A DNA stretch of 64,000 nt from Massariosphaeria phaeospora (GCA_011032825.1 JAADJZ010000009.1:620001-684000), one strand, 5' to 3'. Counted from the first letter of the stretch, positions 1 to 15,080 are shown. The notes: generated by a model not told the origin, from the letters alone. Translations and numbers: made by a program.

Positions 1-1158
1 GATTGCTGTTTTCCCTGCCGGACTTGCTGTAGTCGAGGCGCTAAAGGATGAATCACAATCAGGACACACTCTTAGTGGGGACCCTAAACCTACCTTGAAT
101 GAGATCTGGAATACAAATCTAATACACGATTGCTCTTCTTGGGACGCTGGTGTCGAAGGTATGAACATAACGTTTTCTTCCGGATTTGCGGCTGACAAGT
201 CTCAGATTATTTCTTCTTCTTTCTCTCTATCGGCCTCGCGGTGCTAAAGAGGCCACTCCTGGTAGTAAGAGTCGCGCTACCATACTTGACGCTGCTAGTT
301 ATCTTTGCCGCCTTCGTTATATGGAACGGTGGTGTAGTTCTAGGTACTTTAGTAACTACCTCCTGAGCAGGAATGTGACTAACATTAGTAGGGGACAAAT
401 CCAACCACGTGGCTATGCTCCATGTGCCACAGATGCTATATATCTGGCCATATATTGCGTTCTTTTCATTCCCTCTTCTAGTAGTCTCATTCCTCGGCCC
501 CATCGTTCATCAATTGCCCGACGGTCAGTTCAAAGATCTTTGTCGGAACACCTTAGTCGGCAAGTCAAAGTTAACCATTCCTCGGCCCCTTTCGACCATG
601 TCCTTCGTGGGACTTGGTTTAATTGCGGTACACTATAATACCTTTATTCATCCATTCACGCTTGCGGACAATCGACACTACGTTTTTTATGTATTTCGAA
701 TTCTTCAACGACACTGGGTTATCAAATACCTAGCCGTTCCTTTCTACTGCATTTGTGCTTGGACCTCCATTACCACCCTAGGATTCGGCCCTCAAAACGA
801 TGCCGAACACAAGCGCAGCAATGATAAAGCTCGAGTAGCTAGAAGTGAGGCTGGCGATCAACCTTGTCAGATCAGCTTCATTGTGGTTTGGCTGGCTACG
901 ACTACTCTAACACTTGTATCGGCCCCCCTTGTTGAACCCCGTTATTTCATCATTCCTTGGTTGTTCTGGCGACTACATGTTCCATATGTTCTTGTCTCAC
1001 CCACAAGCCGGTCGACAAAGAAGTCCTCATATGACATGCGCCTAGTCCTCGAAACCATGTGGCTCCTGGCTGTGAACGCTCTATTAGGATACAACTTCCT
1101 GTATCGCGGATTTCGGTGGCCGAATGAGCCTGGTACAATCCAACGGTTCTTGTTCTAG
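1..1158 (+). CDS. ALG10: Dol-P-Glc:alpha-1,2-glucosyltransferase Alg10 (3' part)
   Basis: ER-membrane enzyme of the DIE2/ALG10 family that adds the third, terminal alpha-1,2-linked glucose to the dolichol-linked oligosaccharide before N-glycosylation. The 5' part lies outside the window. Exons seen: <2..158, 206..343 and 392..1158. The two introns (159..205 and 344..391) have GTATG/GTACT donors and TAG/CAG acceptors, and removing them restores one frame. Family signatures: HPFTLADNRHYVFYVFR in the middle of the last exon, EPRYFIIPW near residue 170 of that exon, and the C-terminal FRWPNE...QRFLF that ends the family. Several hydrophobic segments fit the multi-spanning topology. The short frame visible from 186 is only the second exon read in a wrong frame. 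Confidence 0.9.
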
Positions 1159-2585
1159 TCAAGTTCTGGCCAATCAGAACGGTAGCTACGTCGACAGCCT
1201 CACCTTACCAAGCGCAAGAAAAAGCACAAGAGTGAGGCGGCGAGGCTACCGATACGGCCAGTGGCTTCTTGGGGCGACCTTTGAAAAAGTATTGCGATGC
1301 ACTACGATGCTACAACATGTGGAACTACCGTTACTACATGACCCATCCTGCTCTCTTATAGACCGAGTGCCAGATCCAGATCCCCAGCTTATTTAGTCCG
1401 GAGTTCGAGACGATATCAAAGTCAACTGTAGAGTTGATGGTATGGAAATGTGAGAAGCACCAGATTAGCTTGGATAAGAAAGAAAGGAACAACATACAAC
1501 ACCATCGAATCAAAATTTATAGCGCCGAGAAGTACAGTGTTCTTAGGACCTAGTATCATACGATGACCGATCATACTCATTCACCGCTCGCGTTCGCGCT
1601 CGCGCTCGTGACTCTGGATGGGAGCTCGCCTGTGCACAATATGCAGTCCTTTGGAGGACACCGCCTTTTTTCGGCGTCCCTGCTCTGTATTTTGGTTCGC
1701 ACAGCGATTCGATCGGAACCATCTAACAACAGGGCTTTCAAGGCAAACTCAAAGGGCGTTGGGCGGTGTCCAATGACGGATGCTGGGCACATAACGCAGA
1801 CCTAAAAAGTCGTCGGTATCCGTCCACAGCATTGCAACTAATAGCAAGTCGACATTATCCCCATTCTCCTTTAGAGGAATACCAACCGGTTGAAGCTTCA
1901 CCTCTTAATCGCTTTCGACGCGATCGTCGCCTTGCTTGAGCCCCAGAATATTTTTTTAGCTCTTTCGGTAATGGAATTGTGCAGATGCAATCGATATGCT
2001 ACCAGCGAAGACTTGTTCACCTCAGGCAACAAGGAAGACCACCCAAGCTCAGCCACGTACAGCTCTGGTTGGGCAAACAATTGGCCCCCAAAAAGGATAG
2101 CTCAATATCGGGCCCCGCGCACTCATGATGGTAATCTCAACGACTTCCTTCCGGTTCGAAATGGCGTCGCCAGTGTGAGCGACCCCTTCAAACTTCATCA
2201 ACTATCTCCGGACGTCACCCCCATCGGGAATACTCGGTGTCCGATCTGTTTTGGACTTTTGGTGAGCTGCTTCCATATCCGTGCAGCTCGATCCGACCAA
2301 GATTGCGGTATCACTCATTGGTGTTGTGACACCCCGACACGCTGCCTCATTCTTGAGAGTAATATCACGCTTATGGTGTATACTGGCACTCGTGGCTAGC
2401 TGGCTTCACCATGGCGTGGCAGATAGTGCATGGTTCGCAGAAAAGGGGTCATCTCTTCAACTCTGCACAACATTTCTTGCACAACATGGGCTTCTAAGTG
2501 CGACAGGAGTTGATTCCAATATCAAGAATGGGCCAGCAAGGGGGTGTTCAGCTTGGACTTGAAGTTTTATACTAACTTATTCTAG
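1159..2585. other. Intergenic, no supported gene
   Basis: Between the ALG10 stop and the first placed exon of the zinc-finger gene. Open frames at 1563..1805 and 1890..2399 lack recognisable domains or consistent splice sites. The stretch must contain the promoter and first coding exon(s) of the downstream gene. A CG-rich run of GCTCGCGTTCGCGCTCGC type sits near 1587. Confidence 0.5.
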
Positions 2586-3776
2586 GCGCATTTCGATACA
2601 AGCACGCAAGACTGTGCTTACGACACCTCAGCACAGTACTCAGTCGATATTCAAAGCACGATTCTATCCCTTGAACCATATCAGCCCTACCATCTTCAGC
2701 GACCTGATCCTCGCCGCATTCAAACCCGGTACATACCTGATCTCACTGTGTCGTCAAATGATGCAGTCTTAGAGAACATGGATAACTTACCCGCGTCTAC
2801 CAGAAAGAAAAGGTCTTTTGATGCTCTTGGGAATGGATATTTGGATATACATAGCCCTTCTCAACAAGCGAGAAAGTTGGCTAGAGTGTCTGACAGTCCA
2901 TTCAAACGCGTTCGACCTGGCTTACCCTACACTCTACCCCCACAACGCAGCGAGGCCATTACCCCGCAAGTGGCGCCTATATATAGGCAGCTCGGTTTGT
3001 GGCACACCAGTGCTACGAGACTAACACAAAAGCAAGAACAGTTCATACAGCAATGGTTCGAAAATTTTGCTCAAGAAGAAGCATACCCAGTCCTCGCCAG
3101 CGAAACGGTCAATGCTTTAGCTACCATTATACAGCGGTCTCCCCAGTCAGTCCTAGAATACGTCAATAGAAATTTTATACCTACTGGCACGATTACGAGG
3201 TCTCGTCCTAACGATTCCTCTTCGGGATATTCCATTGCTGAGGCGAATCGCCACCTACCTCCGGAAACTCTTCAACTCGTGGAGAAATATGTGATGGCTT
3301 GTCAACGGCATCGTACTCCTAACGATGGACGCCGGAGAGTCAACAACGGAACATACCGATGCACATACGCCTGCGGATACCGAACCAAGCGCGCGTATGA
3401 CTGGAGACGGCACGAAGAAACCCACGAACCCCAAGAACTATGGTTGTGTTTGCTTTGTTCGCAAACCGATGACCAAAGTCCATTCCTGGTCAATAGAAAA
3501 GACAAATTCATCAAACACGTAAAAGACAGCCATAAAGAATGGGATTATGAAAGGGTTCTTGAGATGTCAAAGGTCAAATTCAATCCAAAATTTGATCCTG
3601 TCTGCCCAATATGTGCCATCATCACAGCTTCTTGGGATGACAGATGTCGCCATGTTCTGAGCCATTATGAGAACGAGGTGGGATCCGAGCTGGGAGAGCA
3701 ACTAATAAGCACTCTGAAAACTACCAAACCGAACAGCTCTGAAGACAATGAGGAAGGCAAAGACGTCGATGAATGA
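2586..3776 (+). CDS. C2H2 zinc-finger transcription factor (5' exon not placed)
   Basis: Main exon of a probable nuclear DNA-binding regulator; 396 codons are visible. The reading frame is open from an acceptor at 2584-2585, preceded by a TACTAAC branch site, so the gene starts upstream in an exon I could not identify with confidence. The GTG at 2748 is not a start. Three zinc fingers lie in the C-terminal third: C-x3-C-x12-H-x3-H (about residues 259-280 of this exon), C-x2-C-x17-H-x4-H, and C-x2-C-x12-H-x3-H (CPIC...HVLSH). Before them, about residues 147-200, is a helical stretch (QFIQQWFENF ... SVLEYVNRNF) that resembles a degenerate homeodomain-like fold; this is only an inference. The N-terminal half is basic and low in complexity (RKKRSFDALG). 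The C-terminus is acidic. Targets are unknown. Confidence 0.75.
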   Translation, partial: AHFDTSTQDCAYDTSAQYSVDIQSTILSLEPYQPYHLQRPDPRRIQTRYIPDLTVSSNDAVLENMDNLPASTRKKRSFDALGNGYLDIHSPSQQARKLARVSDSPFKRVRPGLPYTLPPQRSEAITPQVAPIYRQLGLWHTSATRLTQKQEQFIQQWFENFAQEEAYPVLASETVNALATIIQRSPQSVLEYVNRNFIPTGTITRSRPNDSSSGYSIAEANRHLPPETLQLVEKYVMACQRHRTPNDGRRRVNNGTYRCTYACGYRTKRAYDWRRHEETHEPQELWLCLLCSQTDDQSPFLVNRKDKFIKHVKDSHKEWDYERVLEMSKVKFNPKFDPVCPICAIITASWDDRCRHVLSHYENEVGSELGEQLISTLKTTKPNSSEDNEEGKDVDE

Positions 3777-5903
3777 AACCCGAACCGCGGCGCTAATGGG
3801 GTCTCCGAAATGCCCGGGCCGCATCAATACATGGAGCTGACGAATGTGGTGGAGCAACGGATTTTTCACATTTGGTTGTCCTAGTCATTTTGACGCCGCT
3901 TCTGACCCTGACACGGAACATGTTTACAAGAAGCAGGGTACATTTAAGGTCCGGTCGATGGAAATAAAACGAATCCTATAGCGTTTGCCATCCACGGTTG
4001 CTACCGAAAGTGTTCCGCGGCACTCCAAGGACATTATTGGCGAGTACGAAAAGTCAGTATATCTGGCACGTCTTACATGGTCGGCTTTAGTTGCATGTAA
4101 GGTCGCAACCAAGTCTTCGCTAGCGTACGGGACTCTTCTAATCCAGAAGCCGATCCTGGCCTCGTACACTTAGCACCAACTTCGCCTTATGACCCGTATG
4201 TCGTTGAATACGCGGCTCATGTGGTGGATATGACGGTTCGACGCTCTTGAGAATACTCGTCATGGCCAAGCGCTGCTAGGGTTTTCACGTAGGGGTCTCA
4301 GCAAGCACGGCACTAAGAGTCAACAATGTTAGGCTCACGAGGCCTCACAATCCTGTATACCTACAGACTCGGCTCAGATATTGTGTCACAAGTGTAGCCC
4401 ATCTCTCGTAGCCTCGCGTCCGCCTTACGAAATACTCGGGTACTCGGAACCCAGATGAACGGCAGTGCACTGCTTGTAGCGAATGTCGGGACAGCACCGG
4501 TACTCTACCAGCATCCGAGTTTCGCGGAAACAGGAAGTCACCCTGTTTCTATCTGCCTACTCCTTGTCGGATTACCATACCGGCATCTCAGCCGGCGACC
4601 CGGAGCTTCAAACGGATACCAAGGTGGCAATCGCAGAAGCATGTTTCTTGGTACGAGTTCGGGAGAAAGATATATATATATAATGGAATATCCCCCCACC
4701 TTGTCTGTACTCATCCACAATATCGAATCGAGTACGATATAACGACCTCATGTACTACAACATCGAGAATCAAGAATCGCATCACATAAGCCGAACCACG
4801 GGCCCAATTGCTCCCTCGCCATCACCTCTCTCTCACATTCACCCCACTAGCTTCAAAGCAAGACAAATCCACTCGATCCTCAGGACCACGTCCATCCAAA
4901 CCAGCCCAACACTCAACGTTCTTTCAAATCACCGTCGTTTCGACAAAAAGGGCAACTCAACTTAGGAGATGAGGACCCACTACAGCCAGCACCACGCTCG
5001 ACTCAACAGAGTTACCCTCCCGCTGAGCCCGCATCCAAAACGCGGACTCCCCCATCCCACTACTCAGCCGTCGCCCGCACATTCCTCCACCTACGTCACC
5101 CACGTCGTATACGCTTTCTCCACGCCGCAGCCGCCGCAGGCCCAGCAACGAGAGCACGAAGACCCCGAAGAGCGAGGAGCAGTTAGTTTCGATACTATGG
5201 ACGGCATGCGAACAGCTGGCTTTTCAACGATCTTAGTGTTAGGCGGAATGTGCGGAAGGGGTGGGGGAGGGGTGTTTAAGGGAGGCAAGGCTGGTGAGCA
5301 CGAGTGATTTGTGTGTGGGGCTGGATGTTTTAATCGGTTGCCGTGGGTTGGGTGGTGGGGGTTGGCTGTTGGGCTTGTGGTATTTTGGACTTCTTTCAAA
5401 TCGTATGTACACATATACAAAAAAAAAAACGTTCTAATAGTCAACCTCGTATCCCCATCTGCCCCTAAATCAAATCACCCGTTATCCCACCTATTTGAGT
5501 ATTTTCCACTTCTCTATCTCTCCAAAATACTATGTGAGTATGTAAGTAGATAGCAGCTTCGACAAACTCTCACCCATGCAAATCGTCTTCAATTTGGATG
5601 TATTGTCGATCAATAAGCTAGATGTAAGCTTTGCTACGGGCATAGGTGACACGGTAGTGAGATGGTGATGAATTGATAGACAGATAGATAGATAGATCTA
5701 TCTCCCCGTTCGTTGTATGAAAACACTGGCAAGGGTCAAGAAGAACTTGATTCATAACGACAAGTGTAATATATATATATCAATCGCGACTCCAATAGGT
5801 ATCTCCCAAAAGCAAATGCACAAACGCCATACCACCAAATCCCAATTCATAAATTCATACCACATCGGACCAACAACCAACATAACGAGACGAACAGGCG
5901 TCA
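3777..5903. other. Convergent intergenic region, possible small unmodelled gene
   Basis: Lies between the 3' ends of the zinc-finger gene (+) and the transporter gene (-). I see no recognisable domain. One plus-strand frame, from a CACTAG acceptor near 4851 to about 5184, encodes a Pro/Ser/Gln-rich then Arg/Ala-rich peptide (…NLGDEDPLQPAPRSTQQSYP…) that could be an exon, but no start exon was found. There are an AT dinucleotide run near 4671-4683 and GATA tetranucleotide repeats near 5680-5702. Confidence 0.35.
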
Positions 5904-8702
5904 TCAGCTCCGACCCGGACTCGCCGCAAAATCCAGCGGAACAGTCGCAAACTCCATGGTTGAAATCTCGTCCTTGGCATCCTGTCCCTGTCCCTGCGGC
6001 CAACTCCGCCGTTCGCGATGCTCAACCGCTGGCATCTGGTGGTCGCGACCGCCATCTCGGTCTGCGTACCGATGCTTCATCTTGCTCCATCGCTTGCTCT
6101 TCGAGAACGTCTCGTCAAACTGCTGCTCCGAGTCGCGCCGGTCAAGGTCTAGCTGCGATTCGCGTCGTGTTTTCTCGTCGCGAACGGGATCGGCGAGCTT
6201 GCGCGCTGTGGGGTTCAAGTTGAGCCAGAGCGGGAAGAGCGCGCCGGCGGCGAAGGCAGCGACTACGACGCAGTAGGCGTACTGCACGTTGTGGGCTTGC
6301 GTTGCGGCGTACATGATAGGTGGGAAGACTCCGCCGCCGCCAATGGCAGCGGTCAGCAGTATAGCGGCGTCTTTGGTGTGCTTGCCTAGACCGCGTAGTG
6401 CTTGGGCGTAGATCTGGGGGAATAACGGGCCCTGGAAGAACATGGTCATGATGATGAGGGTAGATGGTGTAGGACCGGAACCTGACATAGTAGCTGCAGC
6501 GAATGCTATGGAACCTGCAAAGAAGAAGAGAAGGACATAGCGGGGCTTTAACCAAATGTTGGCCAGCGCAGCCACAAATCGGGATACGGCGAAAGCAGTA
6601 TGGCCGACTGCGTGATGTGACACGGGGTCGATGGATGGCATGACGCGCCCAACGTAGTCTTCGAAGGTAGTAGCGATGGATTCCTGACCACCAACGAAGC
6701 AAAACAGCGAGAAGACGCCTACACCAAGAGAAATCCAAATGACTTTGATGTGAGAGGAACCAAGTTTGACGGTCGCGTCGCGGGGGATGGGCATGCGGGC
6801 CGACGCATTCTCTAGTTCTTCATCGGTAGCCTCTGGGAGATGTACGTAGAAGTATATGATGCCGAGGAGGACCGTGAAGAACGAGATGCCTAGATAAGCC
6901 CACTGGACATTGATGAGATTCTCCGCTTCGGCCTGGAACAGCACTTTCTTAGCCAAAAGTGGCGATACGATACTGCCGATAGCCTGGATAGCTTGTGAGA
7001 TGTTGAGTCGTACTTCCGCATACTCAGGCGGCCCGCAGAGTGCGATGAAAGGATTTGCACTGATTTCAAGGGTAGAAAGACCAAGCCCTGTGATGAAGTT
7101 CGAGATCAAGAACGCAGGGAACGACGTTAGGACGGCGGACGGCCAGAACACGAGGGCGCCACATGCGTACACCATAAGCCCGACCATGTAACAAGCCTTG
7201 AATCCCCAGTGGCGGAAGACCAAACGCCCAAACGTCAACGGTCCTGCAATGTAGCCCGCGTAATATGCAGAATGGTGACCGATTGTTTGACCGTTGGTCA
7301 TATTCGCTACCGCTTGAAATTGGGCATTGAGTGTGTCTAGGAGACCGTATGCGAATCCCCACACAAAGAACAGAACCGTGACCATCATCACTGGGTAGAT
7401 GGATTCTCGATTACTCCTGAGGGTAATGTTCTTCTTCTTGCCAACATTGACAAAGTCGAAGAACGTATGAGACTGTTGGCGCGTCAGTGCGGTCGTAGCA
7501 GTGTTCATTTGATTTAGTCGTGGCATTTCGTTCATGTCCGGGGTCGTAAGAAAATCCATCATGCCCATCGGTTCGTTGGCGCCGCGTAGCACTGGTGGAG
7601 GCTTTGGCACGGCTGCCGTGGGAGAAAGAGGGCGATCATGGGATGACGGGGATTGAGGGACCGTTTGCATATTCGACAGTCTGCGAGAGTCTTGAACATT
7701 GGGAATTTTGCTATCATCACTGGTGTGGATGACTGATTTGTTTCTTAACGTTTGGTCGATAAGCCAGTGCGGTAGGAATCGATGTACGAGTGGCTTCAGC
7801 GCTGGCACACACCCACACATGATGCCGACATTAATCTCAATCGCACTCCACATGAAAGAGAACGAAGCGTACCAGGAGAAGTCGTTGGAGTTCCTCGAGT
7901 CAGTCCCGTTTGTAGATTCGTTCTGATGGGTTGCGCGAAGATTCTCCCGGGCAGCTGTCTGAAGGTATGCTATCCGGACTACATCGACAGCGGCCACAAA
8001 CACACCGAATCCGAAGGTGGCTATGAGGATGATTTTCTGTTTCTTCGGAAGGCGCATGCTGGTCAATATAGGCATTGGCAAGAACAAGATAGCTAGGTCA
8101 GTGACGATATTCAAGGGCGCTGAGGAGAGGTAGATGGTGACGATGTTAGTGCAGGTTGCCGAGTCCGGGACTGGTGTCTCGAAAGCGGCGCTGACGGGTT
8201 GGCATTGGAGGATGTTGACCAGACTCAGAGCCAGCCCTCCCACATTTACAACGATGAGGGTCGCAATGGTAGTCCAGCGAAACGACTTTTGCGTCTTTGA
8301 CAGTGTGAGGTAGAAGAGCAATATCGATGTCTTGGTTGTCATCAAAGCCGGATTCTGCATGTCTTAGCAAGTCTCAGTTTGTGCGCCCGCCCGAGTACGT
8401 ACGTAGAGGACTGAGAAGGTGTAAGCGGCCTTCTTCATGGGACTCAACCAATGCGCAGGTATGTCCTCTGCGTGTCTGCCCAAGCCCTTGGTGGTCCCAT
8501 AGCATATCGAGAACGAGGTGCCAAAGGCAAGGATCCACGCCAGGATGATGGTGTAGTCGTCCCATCCGGTCTTCCGCACAATGGCAACCCGCGATATCAG
8601 GCGGAGGGCGACGAAGACGGAGCAGACGACGAGCGTGGTGGCGGTGACGGCGAGGACAGCCGGGCCTCGAGTCGCAAAGTCGTGGGGATTGGGCGTGGCC
8701 AT
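5904..8702 (-). CDS. Fusion of fungal rhodopsin-like 7-TM domain and FucP-family MFS permease
   Basis: Predicted 916-residue plasma-membrane protein. Exons: 8403..8702 and 5904..8354; the 48-base intron has a GTACGT donor. Start chosen at ATG 8700-8702 because the frame further upstream begins only with TTG. Residues about 10-290 match the fungal rhodopsin-like (SAT4/PTH11-type) domain: seven hydrophobic segments, KTGWDDYTII after TM1, and the closing signature IEINVGIMCGCVPALKPL. Residues about 290-415 are a Pro/Ser-rich linker (TTPDMNEMPRLNQ). Residues about 418-800 are an MFS permease of the L-fucose/H+ symporter group, with VWGFAYGLLDTLNAQF in TM1 and about 11-12 TM segments. The tail of about 115 residues is highly charged (Arg/Asp/Glu/Lys). 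Both halves lie in one uninterrupted exon, so the join does not depend on a splice call. The substrate, probably a sugar, and any sensing role are inferred. Confidence 0.85.
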
Positions 8703-9624
8703 GGTTCGCTGGTCTCGTCTAGCCCATTGTATCGCAGTCAAGCAGGCCCAATGGCGGGGGTGCCTTCTATCTCGGGCGCGGTCGTCGAGAAATCAGATGG
8801 GTATGCCGCAGCATCCTCTTCTGCGGTCGTCGGCAAAGGGCTCGCGAGTCGACCAAGTCCGGAGACTGTGCCGTGTGACGTCTCGTCTGAATGGAGACGA
8901 GATGGGGCGAATGGTAGGTGGTAGGCGTGAGATGCGGCCAGCACTATGTACAGACGAGAGGCAGCCTCAGTCAAGGTGGTGGCCGCAGTGGAGAGCGCGG
9001 GCGCGAGCGGTGTGGCCGTTCGCTCGCGGCGGATCGGCCGACGACGGCATCCTCGCAGTCTTGGTGCTGGACTGGGCGTGCATTTCCGACGAGGCCATTG
9101 GCAAGGCAAGTGTTGGGCCGTGGGAGGGTGGAGAAGAGGGCGGGGTCAGCTACAATGCCACCAGCCGCGCGAACGGTTAGACAAACACCTTTAGCCAGCA
9201 CCCGACCATCTATAGGCCCAATGGCAGGCACGCGACCAGCCAAGGGCCCGCCGTCGGACATGGTCTCTCCAGAATCCTTCTGGAGCGCTCCGTGGGCAAC
9301 CGTCAACTCTGTTCAGACGACATCTGCGCTCGATCTGCTTGCACGGCTCCGTCGAGAAGAACCACGAGGCCATCGTGCGCTAGATTGAGGCAATAAACTT
9401 AGCTTCCCACAGTTGGCTATGAGCTAAACCACACCATGTGAGCGAAAACACGTGCATGGAGCGGTGTACGGGGTTGTTCACTCTCAAATGATGCATCACA
9501 ACTGACTGACGACCAGCTCGAATCAACAACCATCACATTATAGATTACCACACCAGTACTATGCATATGCCGTTCGTCAATACACGTAAACCACTGCATC
9601 GCGAGGTGCTTCGAGATTCCTTCT
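8703..9624. other. Intergenic, promoter region of the fusion transporter
   Basis: Upstream of the transporter start and downstream of the GPI-protein stop (both minus strand). Several overlapping GC-rich open frames on both strands show no domain, and none has splice support. I see nothing else here. Confidence 0.5.
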
Positions 9625-10318
9625 TCACAACAATCCCGCGATACCAATCAACACCGCGAACGAGCCGCCCACAGGCACCGACAGCGCGCGCGCCGCACCG
9701 GTGCTGAATGCTATGCCTGTAGCCTCGGTTCCAGTCGCTGTTTGGGTGACTTGGGAGCCCGTGGGCATCGCGGACGTGGCTTGAGCAGCGGCTTTGGTTC
9801 CGGCGGTTGCGACCGAGGCGAGCGATGCGGATTTGATGCTGAAGAGGAAAGTTAGCGCTGTGTTGCGAATACTCATGAGCAACAGGAGGCCAGTGCGGGA
9901 ATTGATGCTCGGCGAGGTGGTTTGTCGCTAGCATCTTACTCGCCGTGGGGTGACTAGCAGCCCTCGCGCGCCATTAACCCCCAGACCAGAATAGGGAAAG
10001 AAAAAGTAGAAAAGATACTTACGGCGCAGCCGCAGCACAGAACTGCGTCACCTGAGTCTGCACCGGCGCCCTGTCATCCGACTTCGGGCAGTTATCGTAG
10101 CACGTCAACAGCGCCGTGTAGTTGTCGCACAAGCACATCCAGTCGTTCGCATCGCAGGCATCGACCTGCTTTTGAATGCTCGCACTGCACACGTCGACGA
10201 TGTTCTGGGCCTCGCATTCGGAAGTGGTTGACGAGCTCGGGGTCGAGCTTGTTTGTTGGGCGAAGGCGAGGGTGGAGAAGGTGGCGCTGAAGAGCAGGCT
10301 GAAGAGGGTGGTCCGCAT
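9625..10318 (-). CDS. Small GPI-anchored, eight-cysteine (CFEM-like) cell-wall protein
   Basis: 169 residues; exons 10023..10318 and 9625..9838, with a 184-base intron (GTAAGT donor, CTAAC branch, TTCAG acceptor). A cleavable signal peptide covers about residues 1-20 (ends TLAFAQQ). The first exon holds eight cysteines spaced C-x8-C-x10-C-x6-C-x1-C-x8-C-x3-C-x16-C. From the third cysteine on this resembles the CFEM pattern, with Asp (DANDW) before the CLC pair, but the first spacing is longer than in typical CFEM. The second exon is Ala/Thr/Ser-rich and ends in a hydrophobic stretch (GSFAVLIGIAGLL) after a small-residue site, as needed for GPI attachment. Related fungal proteins sit in the wall or membrane, and some bind haem; no function can be assigned here. 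Confidence 0.78.
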
Positions 10319-12132
10319 TGTGGTGGGTGGTGGGGGTTTTGGTGGTAGGGAAAGATTGTTGGCTTAGACTCAGGGACGTATGAGGTGGGTTTTGTAGTTT
10401 GATAGAGGTTGATAGATATAGATGGATGGATGGATGGATGGATGTGGATAGATCGATGGATGGATAGACGGCTAGTCGATAGAAGCAAGCAACAAAGCAG
10501 CCTCACAAATTAAAAGCGGATGACAATTATTAAGACAAGTGACAAGTAAGTACTCCCAGAAGCGAGTGATGGGCAGCAAGCAAGCAAGCAAGCAACTAAG
10601 TAAAGACAAACACACAAACAAACGTTGGACAAGAGACGCGAGGAATGCAACTCGAAAAGCGAAGCAAGGAGACGAGAAACCTGCACCAGCAGCCGCCCCC
10701 TCTTATCAGGAAGAAAAAACCCCATGTCGAATGACTCGAGTCGGAACCACACGAAGCTCGAACCATGCACCTCGTCTCGTCTCCCGAGGTCGTCTCCTCG
10801 TCGTCGTCTCGAACCACTCTAAGCTGTAACGCTAGCGACCATCGATCCAATAGCGAGGCGGTCTCTTAACCGCTTTCAGGTAGGCTGGGGCTGTCTCATG
10901 TCTCACGATCGCGACCGCATCCCCGTTCCGTACTTTTTTGATTCTCATCTCGACCGAGTAAATATAGGAAATTTCTAGCGAGTGTTCACTTGCTTGCTTA
11001 ACCACCTAGCATGCCCACCCTATCTCATCGTCGAGCCAAACAAGACACACTCCCCCCAATTTCATTCAATACCGTGCCTTCCCCAGGGCTGCCCATAAAT
11101 ACATTGGAGATGTAAACAGAGCCGCCAGCCTCTAGCCGCCAAAACGCACGACCTCGATAGCTTCCGACTCGCACTGGCGTCTCGCTTGACTCTCCCCCTA
11201 TCCCATGCCGACGATCCGATGCAGCCGACCAAAAAACGCCCGCGGCTGTCTGCCCGCCGTGTTCATTGGCGGGCTAGGTTCTCCGTTCTCCGTTCTCGTC
11301 ATGTTCCGACCTCAGCTTCGCCATCTGCTCGATGTCATCGAGCAAAAAGATTTGAAGAAAGAACGTTATCACGCGGCTAGATAACAATTGTTGAAAATGC
11401 TTCTTTGGGCTTGCCTGCCTCTCCTCAATCCGAGACTGGCACAGGCCTTCCCCGCTTCCTCCTCTCCTCTCGCCATGTCCTAAAGCCAGCGGCCAGCCAC
11501 GCGCCGCTACACTCCACAACAAAAAAGCAGTCGGGCTAGGTACCATGAATCAGGGGTGGAAATGACCTCGTGATGGCCTCAGTGCCCGCCATCTCCCGCG
11601 CGCTATCGATAGATAGATCGAAGACACTTGAAAAGCAGATTTCCGCTCTCCACTCCTCGCTTCTCCGCACTCACATTCGACATCACCAGTTTCTAGCACA
11701 CTCACTCACTCATGTCAATCGGATTGAAATATTTGCCCAGCCAGCCCAACACACTCCAAAAACTACTAACAAGTTCCCCCACAATCATCTCTCAGAAAAA
11801 CTCCCCGTCACGGCCCGCGTCTCGACAAAGCACGCACTTCGTTTCACAACTCGGTTGATCAATAGTTCGAGAACGACCTCATGGGACCTAGCCACGTGCC
11901 AGGACCCCTCAATGGAGACACCATACTCTTTGCGCACCCTAGGGGGAGTAAAGAGAGTAGAAATGTACGACTTTCAAAAAGTCATCTAGACCAAACCCTG
12001 CTGTACCGATTCTGCTACACCCATGTTCTTTGTACAAGGCTCCACGCTGCGGCTTGCTGCGTCCCATATGTCCGTCGAGGTCCGCAACATGGATATCAAA
12101 GCAACTCGGTAGGAACTTATCCAACCGTTACT
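10319..12132. other. Intergenic with simple repeats
   Basis: Upstream region of the GPI-protein gene and 3' flank of hulA. It contains GATA/GATG tetranucleotide tracts (about 10409-10467) and an AAGC repeat (about 10577-10595). Plus-strand open frames at 11570..11989 and 11881..12366 have no domain, and the second runs antisense into hulA; I do not call them. Confidence 0.5.
10421..10443. repeat. GATG tetranucleotide microsatellite
   Basis: Perfect GATG units in tandem, flanked on both sides by imperfect GATA/GATG units. It lies about 100 bases upstream of the GPI-protein start codon, so probably in its promoter or 5' leader. Confidence 0.85.

Positions 12133-15080
<2,948 letters not shown>

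Noticed and set aside
1890..2399. 169-codon plus-strand open frame before the zinc-finger gene
   Set aside because: No domain, odd composition, no splice site linking it in frame to the next exon.
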